Source: Anaerolineae bacterium
GTDB lineage: Bacteria; Chloroflexota; Anaerolineae; Anaerolineales; Villigracilaceae
Assembly (NCBI GenBank): GCA_018648685.1
Contig: JABGQT010000093.1
Location: forward strand, 1-32,164
Direction of reading: 5' to 3'
Length of the DNA: 32,164 nucleotides
The first letter of the stretch is position 1; every line of letters starts with the position of its first letter. Positions 31,294 to 32,164 of the stretch are shown here, piece by piece. The position numbers were made by a program, and so were the translations under genes. The notes beneath the pieces are model-generated. The model did no database searches. It saw only the letters and a program-made list of their open reading frames with translations, and had not been told where the DNA came from.

Positions 31294-32127
31294 ATGTCTA
31301 ATACAGAAAAAACAATCGTTAGGAAACAAATGCGAAATGATCTTATTCTTATTGTTGGGGTTGCTCTCATTTTAAGATTATTTCTCTTGCTAAATAATTT
31401 ATCTCTCCCTATCAAGTATTATGTTGACCCAGATGCCTATGATTACGAGATTGCTGCTCATAACCTCCTTCAAGGGCATGGTTTTTCCGGTGATCTTGAA
31501 CCACCGTATTCACCCGATGTTTTTCGCACGCCAACTTATCCCATCTTTATTTCAGGCATCTATGCTATCAGCGGAAACTCGGAAGCGGTTGTTATTTTTA
31601 TACAATTGATCTTTGGTAGTGTAATTGCCGGGCTGCTCTATTCTTTACTGCTTTTTTTAGGATTCTCTCGTCAAAAAGGGATAATCGCTGGGCTTTTATT
31701 TGCTGCAGACCCACTCACTATTTTAAATGCAAATTTATTGATGAGCGAAACACTCTTTTCTTTTTTGATTGTTGCGGCTCTTTTTGTTCTTTTTGCTTAT
31801 TGGCATTCTGAAAGAATGCGCTGGCTCTTACTCGCTTCGTTCCTCTTTGGCATTGCCGCTTTGGCGCGTCCGATTGGGCAGTTTTTGCCTTTAGTTCTAT
31901 TACCTCTTTTTCTTTTAGCTGCAAAAACAGGCACAGCCTGGAAAGCATTTTGGAGATGGGGTGTATTATTTTTGCTGAGTTCTATTTTAATCTATTCTTG
32001 GGCTTATCGGAATTATCAAGTTGCCGAAAACTTTACTCTTTCAATTGTTGGTGATTATAACTTGGCATATTATCGTGGGCGCGCTGTACTTGAAGAAGCA
32101 GAAGGACTTAATTGCGTAAAACGGTGA
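31294..32127 (+). pseudogene. PMT_2/ArnT-like glycosyltransferase, C-terminally truncated
   Basis: A 277-codon frame of a polytopic GT-C (PMT_2/GT39) protein. YYVDPDAYDYEIAAHNLLQGHGFS near residues 42-65 has the typical acidic pair of the first loop, followed by about eight membrane segments with TNL-like MSETLF and LARPIGQFLP. The family is normally near 450-550 residues. The match continues to YYRGRAVLEEAEGL, then the frame reads six residues of unrelated sequence (NCVKR) and stops. The last 55 bases of the window look unlike the gene. Likely an insertion, rearrangement or contig-end artefact. AGAGAG precedes the ATG. Confidence 0.65.
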
Positions 32128-32164
32128 AAACGCACACCTTAAACGGTTGATGTCGCACAGTCAG

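Noticed and set aside
1-32164. CRISPR array, tRNA or rRNA genes, integrase or complete IS
   Set aside because: No regularly spaced repeats, no cloverleaf-like segments and no transposase or recombinase motifs were found on either strand.

Overview
The window looks like a chromosomal segment of a Chloroflexota bacterium, probably of the Anaerolineae. This is an inference from overall feel: moderate GC, many lipoproteins with Thr/Pro-rich ATPT-type linkers, a mycobacterial-type MetRS, a Yip1-family membrane protein, an NB-ARC/TPR pair and GT-C mannosyltransferase-like proteins. No outer-membrane machinery is visible. There are no rRNA or tRNA genes, no CRISPR array and no complete insertion sequence.

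Layout. 1-5.4 kb: uvrC (minus, running off the left edge), a Yip1-like membrane protein, a stand-alone CinA/PncC amidase, a repeat-rich 500-base gap and a YfbK-like von Willebrand A lipoprotein. 5.4-8.6 kb: a minus-strand pair of a TPR protein and an HTH-NB-ARC STAND ATPase, overlapping by 4 bases. 8.7-11.5 kb: metG behind a leader that encodes a Met-rich peptide and a terminator, then a membrane-anchored receiver-domain protein. 11.6-15.4 kb: a tight minus-strand run phosphohexomutase - tatD - polyprenyl diphosphate synthase - DUF177. 15.5-16.8 kb: mnmA plus a small membrane protein. 16.9-21 kb: two lipoproteins flanking an M32 carboxypeptidase, and a CMD/AhpD-like protein. 21.2-23.5 kb: tandem duplicated PlsC-like acyltransferases, converging on a glutaredoxin and an NAD(P)HX epimerase. 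23.6-32.1 kb: a plus-strand envelope polysaccharide locus with a Wzz/degenerate-GGDEF fusion, a BcsB-like protein, a processive-type GT2, a NodB deacetylase and two polytopic GT-C-like proteins, the last broken near the window end.

Two points stand out. First, the polysaccharide locus seems to put its c-di-GMP sensor in the chain-length/co-polymerase subunit. The protein is Wzz-like, its GGDEF motif is destroyed, and an RxxD I-site is kept at the canonical spacing. It sits beside BcsB with no PilZ-bearing BcsA, followed by a GT2 and a deacetylase. That makes a plausible undescribed hybrid of cellulose-, PNAG- and Pel-type logic. Second, metG is preceded by a short reading frame containing Met-Pro-Met-Thr-Met-Pro. 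A hexamer in it recurs in the 5' arm of the following terminator, and an intervening hexamer can pair with either copy. This is the layout of a classical ribosome-stalling attenuator responding to Met-tRNA charging.

Three reading frames (uvrC, cinA, the metG leader) have a -10-like hexamer exactly 7 bases before the ATG, suggesting leaderless transcripts. Several palindromic elements, one inside tatD, suggest a dispersed repeat population.
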